Part shown: one piece after another, positions 16,910-26,309 of the stretch
How the letters are laid out: the number at the start of each line of letters is the position of its first letter
Numbering within the stretch: the first letter of the stretch is position 1
From: Lichenicoccus roseus
GTDB lineage: Bacteria; Pseudomonadota; Alphaproteobacteria; Acetobacterales; Acetobacteraceae
NCBI RefSeq assembly: GCF_005844085.1
Contig: NZ_VCDI01000002.1
Span: 310,001-374,000 of the forward strand
Length of the DNA stretch: 64,000 nucleotides
Direction of reading: 5' to 3'
Translations under genes and position numbers: made by a program
Notes under the pieces: generated by a model
What the model was told of the DNA's origin: nothing
What the model saw: only the letters and a program-made list of their open reading frames with translations
Databases searched by the model: none

Positions 16910-18130
16910 ATGGCCAAGATCAAGGTGAAGGAACCGGTCGTCGAACTCGACGGCGACGAGATGACCCGGATCATCTGGAGCTTCATCAAGCAGAAGCTGA
17001 TCCTGCCGTATCTCGATATCGACCTGAAATACTATGACCTCGGCATCGAGCATCGCGATGCTACCGACGACCAGGTGACGGTCGACAGCGCCAATGCGAT
17101 CAGGACCTACGGCGTCGGCGTGAAGTGCGCGACCATCACGCCGGACGAGGCGCGGGTCACCGAGTTCAAGCTCAAGAAGATGTGGCGATCGCCGAACGGC
17201 ACCATCCGCAACATCCTCGACGGCACCATCTTCCGCGAGCCGATCATCTGTTCGAACGTGCCGCGCCTGGTGCCGCACTGGACGCAGCCGATCGTCATCG
17301 GCCGCCATGCGTATGGCGACATCTACCGTGCTGCCGAGACCAAGATCCCCGGTCCGGGCCGGGTCACGCTGACCTACACGCCTGCCGACGGCAGCGCGCC
17401 GCTCGAGATGGAAGTGCACGACTTCAAGGGGCCGGGCGTGGCGCTCGGCATCCACAACACCAAGCACTCTATCACCGGCTTCGCCCGCGCCAGCCTCACC
17501 TACGGCCGCGACCGCAAGCTGCCGGTGTATCTGTCGACCAAGAACACCATCCTGAAGGCCTATGACGGCATGTTCAAGGACGTGTTCCAGGAGATCTACG
17601 AGACGGAGTTCAAGGCCGATTTCGATGCGCTCGGCCTGACCTACGAGCACCGGCTGATCGACGACATGGTGGCCGCCGCGCTGAAATGGTCCGGCGGCTA
17701 TGTCTGGGCCTGCAAGAACTACGACGGCGACGTGGAAAGCGACATCGTGGCACAGGGCTTCGGCAGCCTGGGCCTGATGACCTCGGTGCTGCTGGCGCCC
17801 GATGGCAACACGGTAGAGTCCGAAGCGGCGCACGGCACCGTGACCCGGCACTATCGCGAGTATCAGAAGGGAAGGCCGACCAGCACCAATCCGATCGCCT
17901 CGATCTTTGCCTGGACCCGCGGCCTTGCCTATCGCGGCCGCTTCGACAACACGCCGGACGTCACCAACTTCGCCGAGACGCTTGAGCGCGTCTGCGTGGA
18001 GACCGTCGAGCAGGGCTTCATGACCAAGGACCTCGCGCTGCTGGTCGGACCCGAGGCGAAGTGGCTCAACACCGAGGACTTCCTCGCCAAGATCGACGAG
18101 AACATGCAGGCGAGTTCGAAGCGCAGCTGA
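16910..18130 (+). CDS. icd: NADP-dependent isocitrate dehydrogenase
   Basis: The enzyme oxidatively decarboxylates isocitrate to 2-oxoglutarate with NADP. The 406-residue product is of the homodimeric, eukaryote/mitochondrial-like type: [12 protein letters not shown] at the N-terminus, [17 protein letters not shown] in the substrate site, [32 protein letters not shown] and the coenzyme loop [17 protein letters not shown]. The ATG at 16910 gives the family start [15 protein letters not shown]; an ATG at 16901 adds three residues. It feeds the 2-oxoglutarate dehydrogenase genes near 49-55 kb. Confidence 0.97.
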   Translation: MAKIKVKEPVVELDGDEMTRIIWSFIKQKLILPYLDIDLKYYDLGIEHRDATDDQVTVDSANAIRTYGVGVKCATITPDEARVTEFKLKKMWRSPNGTIRNILDGTIFREPIICSNVPRLVPHWTQPIVIGRHAYGDIYRAAETKIPGPGRVTLTYTPADGSAPLEMEVHDFKGPGVALGIHNTKHSITGFARASLTYGRDRKLPVYLSTKNTILKAYDGMFKDVFQEIYETEFKADFDALGLTYEHRLIDDMVAAALKWSGGYVWACKNYDGDVESDIVAQGFGSLGLMTSVLLAPDGNTVESEAAHGTVTRHYREYQKGRPTSTNPIASIFAWTRGLAYRGRFDNTPDVTNFAETLERVCVETVEQGFMTKDLALLVGPEAKWLNTEDFLAKIDENMQASSKRS

Positions 18131-18154
18131 CCTGCGGCGCGATCATCGGCCCGG

Positions 18155-18349
18155 CTAGTGATGGTCGGGCCGACTTTCCGCGGTGACGCCGTCGGCCGTC
18201 TCGCTCTTCTCGCGCTCCTCGTCCTGGATCTGGCGCAGCGCCTCGGCCCAGTATGCCTCGTTGCGCCCGTGCGGGCGGCCGTCCCGCTCCCACAGCACGT
18301 AGGCCCTGACCCTGACCCGCTCGTCGTTTCGGTTGGGTTCGTCATTCAT
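18155..18349 (-). CDS. DUF2934 family small protein
   Basis: A 64-residue product containing RVRVRAYVLWERDGRPHGRNEAYWAEALRQI, given here only by its ends: the RAYVLWERDGRPHGR core followed by a Trp/Ala helix is the DUF2934 signature. The family is small, widespread in alphaproteobacteria and of unknown function. The start at 18349 is the Met that precedes the hydrophilic N-terminus MNDEPNRND, with AGGA about 11 bases upstream. It lies convergent with icd and downstream of a FemAB-like gene. Confidence 0.8.
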   Translation of the reverse strand: MNDEPNRNDERVRVRAYVLWERDGRPHGRNEAYWAEALRQIQDEEREKSETADGVTAESRPDHH

Positions 18350-18422
18350 CGCTCGTGATGTCCTGCCCCGGATGACCGTGAAACGACCCGGGCCACCTCT
18401 CGTTGCGCTAACAATCCTGTTT

Positions 18423-19589
18423 TCATTCAGGCGCTTCCTGGCGGTAGGGTGAGTATTCCGCCAGGGCCTCCATCTCCTGCAGCCGGGCCTCGCGCTCCTC
18501 GTCGACGAACGACGCGACGGCTCGCCGCAGGCCCGGGTGCGCGATCCAGTGCGCCGAGTAGGTCGGCTTCGGCAGGTAGCCGCGCTGGATCTTGTGCTCA
18601 CCCTGGGCGCCGGCTTCAACCCGGGCGAGGCCGTGTTCGATCGCGAAGTCGATCGCCCGGTAGTAGCAGAGCTCGAAATGCAGGAACGGCCAGTCGCCGA
18701 GGCAGCCCCAGTTGCGGCCATACAGTGCGTCGCGTCCGAGCAGGTTGAGTGCGCCGGCAACCGGCTGACCCTCATGTTCTGCCAGCATCAGCACCACCCG
18801 GTCGCCGAGCCGCTCGGACAGCAAAGGGAAGAAGCGCTCGGTCAGGTAGGCGCTGCCCCACTTGCGATCCACCGTCGAGGTGTAGAAGCGGTAGAACGCC
18901 TTCCAGTGCGCCTTGGTGATCTCGCTGCCGCGCAGGGTGCGGAACACCAGCCCGCAGGAATTGGCGTCGCGCCGCTCGCGCCGCACTACCTTGCGCTTGC
19001 GCGAATTGAAGCCGGCCAGGAAGTCGTCGAAGCTGGCGTAGCCGGCATTCTCCCAGTGGAACTGGGTGCCCAGGCGTTGCAGCCAGCCTGCCTCGCCGAG
19101 GCTCTCGTATTCTTCCGGCCGGCAGAAGGTCACGTGGACGGACGAGAGCGACAGCTCGGTGCAGGCCTGGCTGAGCGCCTCCGCCATCGCCTGCATGATG
19201 GCGCCCTGTCGGTCGGCCGGCACCGTGGGGCTGATCAGCAGTCGCGGTCCCGGCACCGGGCTGAACGGCGAGGCCACCTGCAGCTTCGGGTAGTACTGGC
19301 CGCCGGCGCGCTCGAAGGCCGCCGCCCAGCCATGGTCGAAGACGTATTCGCCGTAGCTGTGCGACTTTGCGTACATCGGCGCGACGGCGAGGATCTCCGC
19401 ACCCTGGCTCAGCACCGCATGTCGCGGCAGCCATCCGGTGCGCGAGCCGGCCGAGCCGCTATCCTCGACGGCGGACAGGAAGGCATGGCTGACGAACGGG
19501 TTGTCGGTCCCGGCGCATCGGTCCCACTTCTCGGGCTCGATGCTCTTGATGGCCGGATGCAGGCTGAGCGAGAGGCTTTGGTCAGGCAT
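18423..19589 (-). CDS. FemAB-like GNAT-superfamily protein (DUF482 type)
   Basis: The 388-residue product matches the FemAB-like/peptidogalycan family in pattern: an N-terminal WDRCAGTDNPFVSHAFLSA, EYVFDHGWAAAFERAGGQYYPKLQVASPFSPV, a central ENAGYASFDDFLAGFNSRKRKVVRRERR and a C-terminal PKPTYSAHWIAHPGLRRAVASFV, quoted in part. These proteins have a GNAT fold; substrates are unknown, with cell-envelope aminoacyl or acyl transfer proposed by analogy. It is followed (in gene order) by the DUF2934 gene and preceded by a RidA-family gene 20 bases upstream. Confidence 0.85.
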   Translation of the reverse strand: MPDQSLSLSLHPAIKSIEPEKWDRCAGTDNPFVSHAFLSAVEDSGSAGSRTGWLPRHAVLSQGAEILAVAPMYAKSHSYGEYVFDHGWAAAFERAGGQYYPKLQVASPFSPVPGPRLLISPTVPADRQGAIMQAMAEALSQACTELSLSSVHVTFCRPEEYESLGEAGWLQRLGTQFHWENAGYASFDDFLAGFNSRKRKVVRRERRDANSCGLVFRTLRGSEITKAHWKAFYRFYTSTVDRKWGSAYLTERFFPLLSERLGDRVVLMLAEHEGQPVAGALNLLGRDALYGRNWGCLGDWPFLHFELCYYRAIDFAIEHGLARVEAGAQGEHKIQRGYLPKPTYSAHWIAHPGLRRAVASFVDEEREARLQEMEALAEYSPYRQEAPE

Positions 19590-19609
19590 GGAGCCGATAT
19601 GGAGCGCCT

Positions 19610-20077
19610 TCAGCCGATTTCGAACAGGCCTTCGACTTCCACCGGTGCGTCCAGCGGCAGCGAGGCGACGCCGATGGTCGATCTTGCATGGCGGCCGGCA
19701 TCCCCGAACACCGCCACCGCCAGGTCGGAAGCGCCGTTCATCACCGCGGCGTGCTGGGTGAAGTCAGGCGTGCAGGCAATGAAGCCGCCCAGCCGTACCA
19801 CGCGCACCACCCGCTCGAGCGAACCCGTCGCCGCCTGCAGCTGCGCCAGGACATTGACCATGCAGGCACGCGCGCACGCGACACCCTGCTCGAGATCGAC
19901 CTCGCCGCCGAGCTTGCCGCGCAGGCTGAGCGTGCCGTCGACCAGCGGCAGCTGGCCGGAGATGACCAGCAGATTGCCGGTGATGACCGCGGCCACGTAG
20001 TTGGCGACAGGAGCGGCGGCTTGCGGCAGGACGATGCCGAGGTTCGCGAGCCGGTTCGTGACGTTGCCAGTGCTCAT
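19610..20077 (-). CDS. RidA (YjgF/YER057c/UK114) family protein
   Basis: RidA enzymes hydrolyse reactive enamine/imine intermediates. The 155-residue product has the family core: LVISGQLPLVDG, CMVNVLAQLQAATGSLERVVRVVRLGGFIAC in part, and HARSTIGVASLPLDAPVEVEG with R132 at the position of the substrate-binding arginine of RidA. The longer N-terminus marks the clade seen in alphaproteobacteria. The start at 20077 has AAGGAG six bases upstream. It is downstream of the NrdJ-like gene by 40 bases. Confidence 0.9.
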   Translation of the reverse strand: MSTGNVTNRLANLGIVLPQAAAPVANYVAAVITGNLLVISGQLPLVDGTLSLRGKLGGEVDLEQGVACARACMVNVLAQLQAATGSLERVVRVVRLGGFIACTPDFTQHAAVMNGASDLAVAVFGDAGRHARSTIGVASLPLDAPVEVEGLFEIG

Positions 20078-20117
20078 GCGCGCTCCTTCAACCACCGAGG
20101 CCACATTCGCTACCGGA

Positions 20118-21707
20118 TCAACCGACCAGCCGCAATCCGTGCCGCCGGCGCGGTCCCGAGGGCCGATGGGTCTCACGCGGCAGATCGAGCGGCAGCAACG
20201 CGTCGTCCGGCTCCTCCGCCGGCACCGCGTTCTGCGGCTGGTCCGGCAGGCTGCGGCCGAGATAGGCGTGCGCCAGGGTGCGGAACACGTAGTCCAGCGT
20301 GGAGGTTGCGCTGCCCACCGCCTCGTCGCCCTCGACTGCACCGCCCGGGCCGAGGCGGGCATAGGCGAAGGTCTCGACGTACGACTCGAGTGGAACCCCG
20401 TGTTGCAGGCCAAGGCTGACCGCCTGGCTGACCGCTTCGAGCAGGCCGCGCTGCACCGGGCTGCCGCGCGCCGGGGCGATCGAGAGCTCACCGAGCCGGC
20501 CGTCCTCGTATTCCCCGGTCCGCAGGTAGATCGCGTGTCCGCCCACCGTGGCCTTCTGCGTGAATCCGCTGCGACGCGCCGGCAGTTCGCGACGACCGCC
20601 GCCGGCAGCCGCGCGCATCGGCGCCTGCACCTCCGTCGGCGCCTCCGGGGCCCGGTCCAGGAAAGGCGTGATGGCGCGATGCATCGTCTCCGTAGCCGCC
20701 GGCCCGGCGATGGCCACCACCGGGTTGCCGGCGAGGCTGGCGGCAAGGGCGGCTTCCGGGCTCATGCCGCGTGCCGCCAGTCGAGCCAGAGTGCTCGCGG
20801 CGAGCCTGCCATCCGGCCGCAGCGGCGAGAACAGCGGCGCAGCGCCGCAGGCCTCGACCCCGAGCAGCGCATCGGTCCAGCTGGCCAGCGCATGGCCCGG
20901 TGCGGTCAGGCCGGTCTCGATCGGTCCGGTCTCCGGAAGCAGCTCGTGCGTCGGGCTGCGACCGGACCGGCGGCCGCGCAGGGCAGCCTCCTGCCAGCGT
21001 GCAAGGGCGAACCTGGTCAGTCCCGGCACCGGGCTGGCCGGCGGTACGCTGCCGGCCGACGCACCGGGACGCGACGGCACGCTGTGCGGATGCATCGCGG
21101 TGGTGGCGAGCGCGCACAGGCAGGCGGCGACGGCGCGCGCCGGGTCGCTGTCATAGTCGAGGCCTAGCGCCGCGAGGCAGGCATCGAGGTTGCTCAGCAG
21201 CAGCGAGCATGGCGTCTGTCCGGACGGCTGCAGCAGGTGCATCGCCTCTGCCAGCGTCTCGCAGGCCTGCACGAAATCGTCGATCTCCAGCCCGCCTTCC
21301 GGCTGTGCGAACGCCGCCAGGTTGAGCACGAAGCCGGGCGCCGATCCGCGCAGACCGTGCCACACCGCCGGCAGCGGGGCCGCGGCGCGGCGGAGCAGCA
21401 GGTCCAGCAGGCGCGTGGCGAGGCCGTGCGACGCCTGCGGATGATCGGCCAGCGGTCCGACCCACAGCATCGATGCGTCGGCGAGCGAAGCCCGTCCGGT
21501 CCCGGGCGCCATCGCGGCAAAGGCGGCGCCGGCGTCCTGGTCCCAGTCGGCCGGCACCGTCACCATCCGCGGCGGCTCGTCCGGGTCGGGGCTGGCGGCC
21601 AGGGTTCGCATCCGCACCCCGTTCCAGAACGAGGCGGCCCGGTTCTTCGTCAGCATCTGCTTGCGACGCATCCGGGGCAGGGCTCGGCGGGTTGGCTGGC
21701 TGTTCAT
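20118..21707 (-). CDS. TSCPD-domain protein, shrunken relative of class II ribonucleotide reductase NrdJ
   Basis: The 529-residue product parallels B12-dependent ribonucleotide reductase along its length but is less than half as long (about 1200 in NrdJ). Residues 26-65 resemble the NrdJ N-terminus (VTVPADWDQDAG). Residues 125-200 recall the barrel segment (GFVLNLAAFAQ, then LGLDYDSDPARAVA). Residues 380-490 are a clear TSCPD domain: GFTQKATVGGHAIYLRTGEY, LGELSI, SLGLQHGVPLESYVETF, TSTLDYVFRTLAHAYLGR. I find no recognisable radical-Cys finger loop. Function unknown; it may bind nucleotides or NrdJ. ATGs at 21671 and 21656 are alternative starts. Confidence 0.8.
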   Translation of the reverse strand: MNSQPTRRALPRMRRKQMLTKNRAASFWNGVRMRTLAASPDPDEPPRMVTVPADWDQDAGAAFAAMAPGTGRASLADASMLWVGPLADHPQASHGLATRLLDLLLRRAAAPLPAVWHGLRGSAPGFVLNLAAFAQPEGGLEIDDFVQACETLAEAMHLLQPSGQTPCSLLLSNLDACLAALGLDYDSDPARAVAACLCALATTAMHPHSVPSRPGASAGSVPPASPVPGLTRFALARWQEAALRGRRSGRSPTHELLPETGPIETGLTAPGHALASWTDALLGVEACGAAPLFSPLRPDGRLAASTLARLAARGMSPEAALAASLAGNPVVAIAGPAATETMHRAITPFLDRAPEAPTEVQAPMRAAAGGGRRELPARRSGFTQKATVGGHAIYLRTGEYEDGRLGELSIAPARGSPVQRGLLEAVSQAVSLGLQHGVPLESYVETFAYARLGPGGAVEGDEAVGSATSTLDYVFRTLAHAYLGRSLPDQPQNAVPAEEPDDALLPLDLPRETHRPSGPRRRHGLRLVG

Positions 21708-21895
21708 GCCGGGATGCTAGCGAACCCGGACGTGGCACCCAAGCTGTATGTTGGGCCTGCAATCTATACATGCCACAGGATGTTGGGGATATGGGGGATA
21801 ACTCGGCCGCCGCGGCCAGGGTCCGGCAGAGGCCGCCGCCTGGCCTCGCCCGGGCGCGGATGGACCGGTCTGTACGGGGTGGCTATATTCACCAA

Positions 21896-22255
21896 ATGAC
21901 CACCATCGGCACGCGACTCTTCACGATGTTCAGGGGCCGGCTGATCGGCAAGGATGCGGACGGCCGCGCCTACTACGAGGATCGCCGCCCGCGCGTCGCG
22001 CACAAGCGGATCAAGCGCTGGGTGATCTACCGGCCCGGCGAGGACCCCTCCGCGGTGCCGGCGGAGTGGTGGAACTGGCTGCACAATGCCGATGAGAATC
22101 CGCTGCCGCCGACCGCGCGCAAGCCATGGCAGCTGCCCTTCCAGCCCAACCTGACCGGTGAACCCGGCGGCTACCGGCCACCCGGCAGCGACTACAATGG
22201 CGGCCGGCGTCCGACCTCGACCGGCGACTACGAAGCCTGGACACCGGATAGCTGA
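21896..22255 (+). CDS. NDUFA12-family protein (complex I accessory subunit homologue)
   Basis: A 119-residue homologue of the mitochondrial complex I accessory subunit NDUFA12 (B17.2). The hallmarks are GKDADGRAYYEDRRP, KRWVIYRPGEDPS and VPAEWWNWLH, followed by a Pro/Gly-rich tail. Alphaproteobacteria carry it as a supernumerary subunit of NADH:ubiquinone oxidoreductase. The ATG at 21896 matches the family start. It opens the rightward run with mlaD (3-base gap), a common alphaproteobacterial neighbourhood. Confidence 0.92.
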   Translation: MTTIGTRLFTMFRGRLIGKDADGRAYYEDRRPRVAHKRIKRWVIYRPGEDPSAVPAEWWNWLHNADENPLPPTARKPWQLPFQPNLTGEPGGYRPPGSDYNGGRRPTSTGDYEAWTPDS

Positions 22256-22258
22256 GAT

Positions 22259-22825
22259 ATGGCTGAGGTGATGACGGACGCCCCGGCGCGTCGACACGAT
22301 CCGGTCGAACTGCTCGCCGGCCTCGTGGTCCTGGTGGTGCTGGTGGCCCTGATCACCGCGGCGGTGGTCGGCAACGGCCGCCGGTCGCAGACCGGCTACC
22401 AGCTGGTGGCGCAATTTGATCATGTCGACGGCCTCGATGTCGGCTCCGACGTGCGGATGGCCGGCGTCAACGTCGGACAGGTGGTGGCCGAGACTGTCGA
22501 CCCGAAGACCTACCAGGCGATCGTCACCCTGACGGTGCGACCGGACATCAAGCTGCCGCCGGACAGCTCGATCGTGGTGACGTCCGACAGCCTGCTGGGC
22601 GGCAAGTATCTGGCGCTGGCGCCGGGCGGTGCCGACGGTTTCCTCGCGCCGGGCGGACGGATCACCCAGACACAGGGCTCGATCAGCCTGGAGCAGCTGC
22701 TCAGCAAGTTCATCTTCACCGTCACCGACACGATGACCAAGCAGGCGGAGGCGAACAAGGCGGCCAGGCAACCCGCTGCCGGTGGCCAGGGCGCCAGCCC
22801 GTCCGACGAACTGCCGAGCCACTGA
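22259..22825 (+). CDS. mlaD: MlaD-family outer-membrane lipid-asymmetry protein
   Basis: MlaD is the MCE-domain subunit of the Mla phospholipid transporter. The 188-residue product has one N-terminal membrane helix (about 18-40) and a single MCE domain: FDHVDGLDVGSDVRMAGVNV, then VVAETVDPKTY, SSIVVTSDSLLGGKYLAL. A Gln/Ala-rich tail follows. An in-frame ATG at 22271 is an alternative start. The mlaE and mlaF genes are not in the window. Confidence 0.93.
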   Translation: MAEVMTDAPARRHDPVELLAGLVVLVVLVALITAAVVGNGRRSQTGYQLVAQFDHVDGLDVGSDVRMAGVNVGQVVAETVDPKTYQAIVTLTVRPDIKLPPDSSIVVTSDSLLGGKYLALAPGGADGFLAPGGRITQTQGSISLEQLLSKFIFTVTDTMTKQAEANKAARQPAAGGQGASPSDELPSH

Positions 22826-22826
22826 C

Positions 22827-23033
22827 ATGAGCGAGGCGTGGCCGCAGGCGGATGGCTCGCCGGTTTCCTGCCGGGAAAAGCTGCGCGTGCTCGAGGAGAA
22901 TCATGCCGAGCTGCAGGGGGTGCTGCGGGACGCTTTCGAGGATGCGGTGCTGATGGGCGTCGATCCGGAGGCCATGCGGTCGATCCTGACGCGCATGGTG
23001 GCTTCCCTCCAGCCTCCGATGCGAGCCTCGTGA
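22827..23033 (+). CDS. Small conserved-looking protein, unknown
   Basis: A 68-residue acidic helical product: SCREKLRVLEENHAELQGVL, DAFEDAVLMGVDPEAMRSIL and a short tail. It starts one base after the mlaD stop and overlaps the DUF2155 gene by GTGA, so it is very likely translated as part of the operon. No domain is recognised and no localisation signal is seen. Confidence 0.7.
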   Translation: MSEAWPQADGSPVSCREKLRVLEENHAELQGVLRDAFEDAVLMGVDPEAMRSILTRMVASLQPPMRAS

Positions 23034-23665
23034 GGAGGCTCCGTCTGGCCCCGGCATTCGCTGCCGGTTTCGTCCTGGCCGCGCCGGCGCATGCCGCGGA
23101 GCTGGTGACGCCGCCCACGATGTATCCGCCAGACACCTGGCAGGGCAAGGCGCAGGCGGTGGTGCGCGTCCTCGACAAGCTCGACGCGCATACCGAGACG
23201 CTGACCATCGAGGCCGGCAAGTCGGGCACCTACAAGAGCCTGACGATCACCGCGCAGAACTGCCTGGTGCACCCGCCCGGCCTGTCGCCGGACGCGGCCG
23301 CATCGATCGGCGTGCAGGACCGCCATCCGGACACGAAGCCGTTCTCGGGCTGGATGTTCGCCGCCGAGCCTTATGTCGATATCTTCGAAAGCCCGGTCTA
23401 CGGGGTCCGGCTGGTCGCCTGCTCGGGCGGCGACGTCGCCCCTGCGGCGCCGCCGCTGGTGGCAGCGGCGCCTCCTGCGCCGGCGGCGGGCACCGCCGGA
23501 TCGGCTACCGACGCGGGCCAGCCGGGCCTGCCGACGATCCAGGCGGAGCCTGCGCCGCCGCCCGTCGGTGCGCCGGGGGGCGTCGACCAGACGCCGGATC
23601 CGGTCTATCCCACCGGGCAGCCCGATCCGTCCGCGCCGGCGGCACCGTCGGCGCCCCAGAACTGA
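23030..23665 (+). CDS. Exported DUF2155 protein
   Basis: The 211-residue product has a signal peptide (RRLRLAPAFAAGFVLAAPAHA) and a DUF2155 domain: VVRVLDKLDAHTETLTIEAG, YKSLTITAQNC, KPFSGWMFAAEPYVDIFESPVYGVRL in part, with two Cys that may form a disulphide. A low-complexity Ala/Pro tail follows from about residue 145. DUF2155 genes usually sit beside NDUFA12 and mlaD in alphaproteobacteria. The GTG start at 23030 overlaps the previous stop. Function unknown; periplasmic. Confidence 0.88.
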   Translation: MRRLRLAPAFAAGFVLAAPAHAAELVTPPTMYPPDTWQGKAQAVVRVLDKLDAHTETLTIEAGKSGTYKSLTITAQNCLVHPPGLSPDAAASIGVQDRHPDTKPFSGWMFAAEPYVDIFESPVYGVRLVACSGGDVAPAAPPLVAAAPPAPAAGTAGSATDAGQPGLPTIQAEPAPPPVGAPGGVDQTPDPVYPTGQPDPSAPAAPSAPQN

Positions 23666-23690
23666 ACAGGCAGGCGAGCCGGCCCATGCA

Positions 23691-24479
23691 ATGCAACGTC
23701 TCGATGACGGCCGTTCCCGGATGATCGCCAACCCGGAAGCCGCGGCCAGCCGGCCAAAGCTGCCGCCAATCGAGCGCGCTGCCTTCCTGCTCGATTTCGA
23801 TGGCACCCTCGTCGATATCGCGCCGGCGCCGGAACTGGTGCGCGTGCAGGACGGGCTGTCCGACACGCTGCGTCGTCTTCGGGCCCTGTGCGGGGACGCG
23901 CTGGCCGTCGTCACCGGCCGGCCGATCGCGCAGATCGACGAGTTCCTGCCCGGCGTCCCGTACGCGGTGGCCGGCGAGCACGGCATCGCCATGCGGCGCA
24001 ACCCGGATGCGGAGCTGGTGCGGGTACCGGTGCCGCCGGTCCCCGCGGCATGGCTCGAGGCGGCGGAAGCCCTGGTGGCCGCGCACCCGGGCGCCCGGGT
24101 CGAGCGCAAGGCGACCGGCTTCGTGCTGCACTATCGCGCAGCACCAGAGGCCGAGGGTGCGTTGCGCGAGGCGGCGGAGCGCATGGCCGAGGGCTCGGGT
24201 GGCGCATTCCACGTGCAGACCGCGAAGATGGCCTGGGAGATCCGGCCGCACGGCACCGACAAGGGCTCGGCGGTGCACGCCCTGATGCAGCAGAAGCCGT
24301 TCCTCGGGCGGTTGCCTGTGTTCATCGGCGACGACGTGACCGATGAGGACGGCATCCGGGCCGCGATCGCGCTTGGCGGCACCGGCTATCGCATCCCGGC
24401 CGATTTCGACGAGCCGGAGAGCGTGCGGCGCTGGCTGACCGCGCTCGCCGCCGGGGAGGAGCGGGCGTGGGCCGTCTAG
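23691..24479 (+). CDS. otsB: Trehalose-6-phosphate phosphatase
   Basis: OtsB removes phosphate from trehalose 6-phosphate. The 262-residue HAD enzyme has motif I LLDFDGTLVD (D35 nucleophile, D37), SGRP-like VVTGRPIAQID, GEHGIAMRR, and the C-terminal metal motif IGDDVTDEDGI. The start at 23691 is a Met just after the DUF2155 gene; a Met at 23721 is an alternative. It overlaps otsA by 13 bases, so trehalose synthesis and dephosphorylation are coupled. Confidence 0.95.
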   Translation: MQRLDDGRSRMIANPEAAASRPKLPPIERAAFLLDFDGTLVDIAPAPELVRVQDGLSDTLRRLRALCGDALAVVTGRPIAQIDEFLPGVPYAVAGEHGIAMRRNPDAELVRVPVPPVPAAWLEAAEALVAAHPGARVERKATGFVLHYRAAPEAEGALREAAERMAEGSGGAFHVQTAKMAWEIRPHGTDKGSAVHALMQQKPFLGRLPVFIGDDVTDEDGIRAAIALGGTGYRIPADFDEPESVRRWLTALAAGEERAWAV

Positions 24480-25816
24480 TCGTCGTTTCCAACCGGGTGC
24501 CGTCGCCGCGCGAGCGTGGCAATCCGGCAGGTGGGCTCGCGGTCGGGCTGAAGGATGCGATCCAGGGACAGCCGACCCTGTGGTTCGGCTGGTCCGGACA
24601 GATCAGCGCCGGCAAGAACGGCGAGACGAAGCCGAAGACCAGCACGCAGGGCGGCGTCACGTACGCGACGATCGATCTCACCCCGCAGCAGCACAAGGGC
24701 TTCTACCAGGGCTTCTCGAACCGCATCCTTTGGCCGCTGTTCCACTACCGGATGGGGCTGGTGGAGTACAGCCGCGAGGATCTCGAGACCTACCTCGCGG
24801 TGAACGAGGTCTTCGCGAAGGCGCTGGCGCCGCTGCTGAAGCCGGACGACGTGATCTGGGTGCAGGACTACCACCTGATCCCGCTCGGCGAGGCCCTGCG
24901 CGCGATCGGGGTCCGGAATCGCATCGGCTTCTTCCTGCACACGCCGTTCCCGCCGGTAGCGCTGTTCGGCGCGCTGCCCGGGGCTGCCCACCTGATCCGC
25001 TCGCTGGCCAGCTACGAGCTGATCGGCCTGCAGACCGAGGAGGACCGGCTGCATGTCGACCAGGCACTCGCTGCCGAGAATGTCACCGCCGCCACCGGCG
25101 CGTTCCCGATCGGCATCGATCCGGACGAGTTCGCGGCGCAGGCCGAGAAGGCTGTCGGCGGCCCCGATCTGGAACGCCTGAAGGAGAGCATGCACGACCG
25201 CGCGCTTATCCTCGGCGTCGACCGGCTCGACTATTCGAAAGGCCTGCCGCAGCGCTTCCAGGGCTACGAGCGGCTGCTGAAGCGTTTCCCGGAGCATCGC
25301 GGCCGCGTCACGTTCCTGCAGGTCGCGCCGGTGTCGCGCGGCGATGTCGCCGAATACAAGGCGCTGCGCCGGCGCCTCGACGAGCAGGCCGGGCGGATCA
25401 ACGGCGAGTGGGCCGAGTTCGACTGGATGCCGATCCGCTACATCACGCGTGCGATCCCCCGCCCGACGCTGGCGGGGTTCCATCGCTATGCACGGGTGGC
25501 GCTGGTGACGCCGCTGCGCGACGGCATGAACCTTGTCGCCAAGGAGTATGTCGCCGCCCAGGACGCCACCGACCCCGGCGTGCTGGTGCTGTCGCGCTTT
25601 GCCGGCGCCGCCCCGGAGCTGGGCGAGGCGGTGATGGTCAATCCGTACGACCCGGACGAGATCGCCGAGGGCCTGCATCAGGCGCTGTCGATGGAGCAGC
25701 CCGAGCGCATCGAGCGCTGGCGTGCGATGGATCGCGCGGTGCATCAGGTGACCGCGGGGACCTGGGCGCAGAGCTTCCTCGCGGCACTCGGAAAACAGCA
25801 GCCGCGTGCGAGCTGA
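24467..25816 (+). CDS. otsA: Trehalose-6-phosphate synthase
   Basis: OtsA joins UDP-glucose and glucose 6-phosphate (GT20). The 449-residue product starts [17 protein letters not shown] and has [43 protein letters not shown] and [16 protein letters not shown], all family signatures. The GTG start overlaps otsB by 13 bases. The product and OtsB make trehalose, an osmolyte. dsbB overlaps its 3' end by 11 bases. Confidence 0.97.
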   Translation: MGRLVVVSNRVPSPRERGNPAGGLAVGLKDAIQGQPTLWFGWSGQISAGKNGETKPKTSTQGGVTYATIDLTPQQHKGFYQGFSNRILWPLFHYRMGLVEYSREDLETYLAVNEVFAKALAPLLKPDDVIWVQDYHLIPLGEALRAIGVRNRIGFFLHTPFPPVALFGALPGAAHLIRSLASYELIGLQTEEDRLHVDQALAAENVTAATGAFPIGIDPDEFAAQAEKAVGGPDLERLKESMHDRALILGVDRLDYSKGLPQRFQGYERLLKRFPEHRGRVTFLQVAPVSRGDVAEYKALRRRLDEQAGRINGEWAEFDWMPIRYITRAIPRPTLAGFHRYARVALVTPLRDGMNLVAKEYVAAQDATDPGVLVLSRFAGAAPELGEAVMVNPYDPDEIAEGLHQALSMEQPERIERWRAMDRAVHQVTAGTWAQSFLAALGKQQPRAS

Positions 25817-26309
25817 ACGACGCGCCGGCGCGGTGGCCGCGGCCGGCGGCTTCGCCGCGCTGGCAGCGGCCTGGATCGCCGAGCACCTGATGTCGATGGC
25901 GCCTTGCGCGCTCTGCCTGCTGGAGCGCTGGCCGTACCGTATCCTGGTCCTGCTCGGATTGGCCGCGTTGCTGGCGCCGGCGCGGGTGGCGCGGATCCTG
26001 GCGTGGCTGCTCGCCTTGCCGCTGCTGGCTGCGATCGCGCTCGCGCTTACCCATGTCGGCGTCGAGCAGGGTTGGTGGCCGGATCCGCTGCCGGCCTGCC
26101 AGGCACCGCATTTCAGCCGGCTCGGCGCGGGCGGCAGCATGGCGGAGCGGCTTGCCTCGATGCCGCTGCGGCCGGTCAAGCCGTGCGATGCGCCGAACCG
26201 CCTGATCGATTGGCTGCCGATCTCGATGGCGACGCTGGATCTGATGTTCGCCGCCACCATGTCCGTCATCGTCGCCGTCATCACGTGGCGGCCCCGGAGG
26301 TCAGCATGA
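25806..26309 (+). CDS. dsbB: Disulphide bond formation protein DsbB
   Basis: DsbB is the quinone-reducing membrane oxidase that reoxidises DsbA. The 167-residue product has four membrane segments, the first pair of cysteines as CALC (C34, C37) and the second pair C98 and C127 in a longer periplasmic loop, and a short cytosolic C-terminus. The GTG at 25806 overlaps the otsA stop. coq7 overlaps it by ATGA. The association with coq7, a ubiquinone gene, fits the need for quinone. Confidence 0.9.
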   Translation: MRAERRAGAVAAAGGFAALAAAWIAEHLMSMAPCALCLLERWPYRILVLLGLAALLAPARVARILAWLLALPLLAAIALALTHVGVEQGWWPDPLPACQAPHFSRLGAGGSMAERLASMPLRPVKPCDAPNRLIDWLPISMATLDLMFAATMSVIVAVITWRPRRSA

